Source: Litoditis marina
Lineage: Eukaryota; Nematoda; Chromadorea; Rhabditida; Rhabditidae
Direction of reading: 5' to 3'
DNA: 64,000 bases
Assembly (NCBI GenBank): GCA_964036275.1
Contig: OZ038437.1
Location: 4,981,241 to 5,045,240 of the forward strand
In this document: positions 61,301 through 64,000 of the stretch, piece after piece
Layout of the letters: each line of letters starts with the position of its first letter
Position numbering within the stretch: the stretch's first letter is position 1
Made by a program: the position numbers and the translations under genes
The notes under the pieces: generated by a model
What the model was told of the DNA's origin: nothing
Seen by the model: the letters and a program-made list of their open reading frames with translations, nothing else
Databases searched by the model: none

Positions 61301-63574
61301 CAAAGGGGTAAAGGGGACGACCGGGGGACGAGTGGTAAAGGGGACGAGGCTAGACAAAATAATTATAGGTAAAACCATAATTATCAGTACTGAGGTGACT
61401 ACAATCACTATTAGTACCATATAAACAGTTTTAGTTAGCAATGTGAGCCGCAGAACCGATATATATATATATATCCTTCGTCACCTTTACCCCTCGTCCC
61501 CTTTGCTATTTCCCTCCTTGAGTACATATACAGTATGGCCAGGTTCTGTGAGAAAATGACACATTTTCTGAATTAGCTTGTGCCGTTCATCATGTCTAAG
61601 GTCCAACTGTTTCCAGAACTGGCCCCGCATCAGCACCAACTCGTCACTGTATCAGAAACTGTTCAAGAATGTGGTCATCGACAAGTTCAAGGTAGGTGGT
61701 GTAATTTTCAAGGTTCCAGAATTGTGCGATTCTAAATGACAGCCGCAACTTTTCTAGCTTGCAATAGTGTACGTTCTTCAACGAAATTTGCATGCACTTC
61801 ATTTCATGCATTTCCAACATGAAATGCAACCCAAATCTATACTCGTTTTCAAGTCTCTGTTCTGTGCGGCCCGTGTTCGGGGTTGCGGCAATTTTCAATA
61901 TTATTATGGATTGATTCTCCATCCGGCAGGTTTGATCGTGACTCTTCCAAAGAAGAGAGCGGAAGCCAGAGATGATTTCCAGAGGTCATTGAAGGTTAGA
62001 AAACGTGGTTGTTCGTAATATTAGTGATTGATTATCTGTAAATATCGATTGATTACTTTCAGGCGTTGATCGTGCGCGACGTCTCCCAACTGGAGACAGA
62101 TGTGGTGGATCGTCTTCCTACCATCTCCACGGCCCCCCATCCAATGTTCGAGAAGCGGGCCGGACAGTTCGACTCCCTTCTGGGGGTGGGAATAGCCGGA
62201 GAACTCAGGAAGTACGTCGCTCTCTCTATCACTCTCTCTCTCTCTCTTTCTTTCTTTCTCTCTCTCTCTTTTCTTCCCCCCCCCTCAACATCTTTTCTCA
62301 GATCACGTTCTTATAACGTTTGTATCACGTGCAATGAGGGGAGGGGACGTTGCCCTATTGAATGACAAAATGTGGCCAGAAACTCTTGTTTGCGCTCTTT
62401 ACTCGGATAACCGATAACTGACAAAAACGTATGCGTTGAATGCAAATAATACTGCAATTCTCAAACAGTGTACAAAAATATTACGTTCTCTCTATTATCT
62501 ATCTATCTGTCTGTCTGTCTGTCTGTTTCTCTCTCTCCCTCCGTCCCTACCTAAGTAAATTCAACCTCCACACCCCAGTAAGGTCCGACTAAGCTACAAA
62601 AAGTAGGCCGTTTTCAGATGTAAACACGTGAAAATTAAGAATTTTTCATCAAAAGTAGACCGTTTGTCTTCTTTTCGGCTAAAAAGTAGTCCGTTTCAGA
62701 TTTTTTCTGACTATTCGGACAACTTTACTGTGTTGTGTGCAACCTCCCTTTTCCAGTTGCATCTTCTCCTTCTACCAACGCGTGCACCAGATCCGCGACT
62801 GTTGCCTTCGCTACGAGAAGGCCGGCATGGAGGTCCAGTTGGAAGCAATTAGGGAGACGCTGGCAGAGGCGGTGGCCGAAGCTATTGGGAGGTTAGATAG
62901 ACTTAAAATTGGTTACAAACTGTTATAATACATTGAAAACTATGTTTTTTGGTTTCAAAAGGCGTGTTTGTGGTAGACACGGTGCTCGTAGCGCGGTCGG
63001 TTGATGAGTTTTCGAAAATTGAACCCCTTTCGCAAAGCTAACCGAAAAAGACCGGCGTGGAGGTCCAGTCTCCAGTTGGAGGCTATTAGAGAGACGCTGG
63101 CGGAGGCGGTGGCCGAAGCTATTGGCAGGTGACGCACCACATACCATGTTTTTTTGTGTCGAGAAGCTTCTAGAAACTATATAGGGAATGCCTAAATCTT
63201 CGGTGTAGTCTGATCTTGATACGCGAATAGGGCAATGACTTCTTCTGGAAATAGCTTTGTTTGTGACGAAAGACGAAACCAAAAAGGGGTTTTGTTATAA
63301 ATTGTTCAACTATCACACATGGACATCAGAACGTAACCAGCTTTGCCTTTTTCTGTCATCGCTCCTTCTTTTTAATCAGCAATCTGATATTTTGCAGACT
63401 GGCTGCCCGAAACTGTACCAGCTGCGAGGCTGAAGTCTGTCTGGCTAGGTGCCGGCTATGTCTGGCCCTCATCCATTGTGACCCGACAACCGTCTGTCAG
63501 GCACTGAACAAAGACGGCGACAGGATCAGTCGAACCAATCGGGTACTTCATGAGGCCAGCGAGGACGCGTTGTG
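55329..63574 (+). CDS. COG1: Conserved oligomeric Golgi complex subunit 1 (3' end outside window)
   Basis: Sixteen exons in frame: 55329..55396, 55996..56077, 56423..56505, 56763..56833, 57414..57508, 57825..57906, 58312..58418, 59120..59270, 59713..59791, 60742..60816, 61036..61141, 61617..61695, 61930..61994, 62063..62211, 62757..62891, 63398..63574 (534 codons so far). Seen: N-terminal helix MDVERLMKDLTVEQLQNIQ, then KKEELRDMVGRRYRDVLEAS and VRHVRQLAEKLAELVGHA, the COG1 signature region; later LQ/DVYLEARK and NDKCNMWIDQ also fit COG1. Known: COG1 belongs to lobe A of the COG tether that retains Golgi enzymes in retrograde transport. The late exon has many Cys (CTSCEAEVCLARCRLC, about 475-510), unusual for COG1. 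The join 61695/61930 uses the donor GTA-G/GTGG; the nearer AAG/GTAGG would need a different acceptor, so those few residues are uncertain. Confidence 0.88.
55853..55977. mobile_element. Hairpin MITE family 1, copy I
   Basis: TTAAAGAAAGACGATTATGT..ATAATCGTCCTTCTTTAA in COG1 intron 1, internal orientation like copy C. Confidence 0.9.
58222..58262 (+). pseudogene. Copy of the COG1 exon 7 start
   Basis: TGTTTCAGGCGAGTTCACCC then GATCGGACTGGGCC parallels the true TGTTTCAGGCGAGTTGTCGCAACCGGACTGGGCTGCC at 58304, 88 bp downstream. It retains a full acceptor; after ~30 nt it reaches TGA in frame. Confidence 0.88.
58588..58668 (-). repeat. tRNA-like sequence (tRNA pseudogene or SINE head)
   Basis: On the minus strand GGCCGAGTGGTCGACTGGTT resembles a box A region, and ATGGTTCGATCCCACTCGGC holds box B with a 3' stem complementary to the start (GCCGAGTG/CACTCGGC). 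The anticodon stem is not convincing. In COG1 intron 7. Confidence 0.55.
58858..58922 (-). repeat. Second tRNA-like sequence
   Basis: Minus strand: AATAGCTTAGCGTTCGGCTT and ACCGGGTTCGATATTCCCCG (box B). Followed by CGCGGTATTCATACG, similar to CGCGGTATCTTCATGG after the previous copy, so the two may be one diverged SINE family ~260 bp apart. Confidence 0.5.
59323..59444. mobile_element. MITE family 2 copy
   Basis: TACACCGAATAGTCAGAAAA, AAACGGACC, CACGTGTTCACATCTGAAAA and CTCACTGGTG. Lies in COG1 intron 8; the left end is abbreviated. Confidence 0.6.
59897..60196. mobile_element. Foldback element GGGGACGAGG type, copy 1, with 9-bp flanking repeat
   Basis: Left side repeats GGGGACGACCGGGGGACGAG/GGGTAAA three times; right side has CCTCGTCCCC, CGTCCCCCGGTCGTCC and TTTACCCCTTTGCTATTGGC. 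GCAAATCAG flanks both ends (59888 and 60192 region), a likely target-site duplication. In COG1 intron 9. Confidence 0.85.
60411..60532. mobile_element. Hairpin MITE family 1, copy J with an upstream fragment
   Basis: TTTAAAGCTGGACCATTATG..ACATGGTCGTCCTTCTTTAA; a solo arm GACGATTATGTGGACCAATC lies at 60338-60357, so there are remains of two copies. In COG1 intron 9. Confidence 0.8.
60598..60684. repeat. Dispersed repeat shared with 30656-30745
   Basis: AAGAAAAACTAGGAAGTTGA, ACAAAACCACGTTGCTCGTA and AACAAGTTCAACTAAC, as in the partner copy. Confidence 0.7.
61292..61517. mobile_element. Foldback element GGGGACGAGG type, copy 2 (opposite orientation)
   Basis: Starts TGGCCAATAGCAAAGGGGTA and ends CCCCTTTGCTATTTCCC; the middle (AATTATCAGTACTGAGG, TAGTACCATATAAACAGTTT, AGCAATGTGAGCCGCAGAAC) is the complement of the middle of copy 1. 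CTTGAG is found just outside both ends. In COG1 intron 11. Confidence 0.85.
62218..62276. repeat. CT-rich microsatellite
   Basis: Imperfect (CT)n/(TTTC)n starting 7 nt after the COG1 exon 14 donor; another (CTGT)n/(CT)n tract at 62488-62538. Confidence 0.9.
62572..62735. mobile_element. MITE family 2 copy
   Basis: ACCCCAGTAAGGTCCGACTA at the left and GACTATTCGGACAACTTTAC at the right with mirrored GTAGACCG/GTAGTCCG words. Ends 20 nt before the COG1 exon 15 acceptor. Confidence 0.65.
63043..63132 (+). pseudogene. Copy of the COG1 exon 15 end plus donor
   Basis: ACCGGCGTGGAGGTCCAGTC, GGAGGCTATTAGAGAGACGC and GCGGAGGCGGTGGCCGAAGC..GGCAG/GTGACG parallel 62818-62893. A short internal insertion (TCCAGT repeated) shifts the spacing. 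About 230 bp downstream; the donor remains and the coding drift is small, so it is recent. Confidence 0.92.
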
Positions 63575-63671
63575 GTGAGTTTTCGGAGAAAAATAACCAA
63601 ATTCGATTATAACCGATCCACCAGCGCGCTTCTCGCTGTCACTTTTATGTTGGAATGTAAATGGTGACAGT

Positions 63672-63709
<38 letters not shown>

Positions 63710-64000
63710 GAGTGAGAGAGAGAGGGAGAGAGAGAGAGAGAGAGACATTGTTGTGAGAGAGTGTTCCAGTATGAGAGGGCTGTAAGAGAAATGTGCAGAT
63801 CATCTAGCCGCCGGGTTACTGTTTCCTTGGGTCAGGTCAACGAGGTGAATTATGACGATTGCGTTGTCTTTAATGTTTCACATTCAACAAACCTCCGATA
63901 CAAGTTTATTCCTTCAACATGTAAGATAACAAAACAATGTCGACAATCTGGCGGTGCACATTACCCGCAACCAAGAAAAAAAAACAAAAAATCGATAATC
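63575..64000. other. Intron after COG1 exon 16, with GA microsatellite
   Basis: The exon ends TTG-TG/GTGAG at 63574. The intron holds (GA)n at 63677-63746, the one long GA tract on a sense strand in this window. No further exon is evident before the window ends. Confidence 0.7.

Overview
The window is animal nuclear DNA with the standard genetic code. Short GC-richer exons (about 50-200 nt) with GT..AG introns sit in AT-rich introns and spacers full of small inverted-repeat elements and CT/GA microsatellites. I read seven protein genes by joining exons across splice sites with matching phase. The species cannot be fixed from sequence alone. Start codons lying just after splice acceptors, a tyrosine phosphatase and a TSSK-like kinase would suit a nematode-like or other spliced-leader-using invertebrate, but that is inference.

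Layout. 1-2664 (+): 3' end of a protein tyrosine phosphatase gene. 4160-5624 (-): a SKP1-like gene with a shortened C-terminus whose stop lies in a MITE end. 6932-12230 (-): a TSSK-like serine/threonine kinase. 12710-17146 (-): a protein with seven zinc fingers and a coiled coil. 18734-28207 (+): EDC4/Ge-1, the mRNA-decapping scaffold (20 exons, 807 aa). 28208-40436: about 12 kb with no recognisable gene. 40437-48067 (+): a CD2AP/CIN85-type SH3 adaptor (15 exons, 559 aa). 48068-50247: spacer with a 14-copy 38-bp minisatellite. 50248-54568 (+): TXNL1, thioredoxin plus PITH domain (10 exons, 286 aa), with an antisense tRNA-Lys(CUU) in its last intron. 55329 to beyond the window (+): COG1, a Golgi tethering subunit (16 exons seen). 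The genes are housekeeping or signalling genes with no shared pathway; I see no operon beyond the close TXNL1-COG1 pair (760 bp).

Two signals go beyond ordinary annotation. First, six of the seven genes carry, within roughly 40-500 bp of a real exon, one or more decayed same-orientation copies of an exon edge, usually with its splice site (about 14 cases). This looks like recurrent local duplication of exon-intron boundaries. Second, many unrelated foldback/MITE families coexist, including about eleven copies of one ~122-bp hairpin element whose ends read TTAAAG..CTTTAA. All seven genes with a visible or inferred start except the 5'-truncated phosphatase also have an AG acceptor 0-18 nt before the ATG, which fits trans-splicing or 5'UTR introns.
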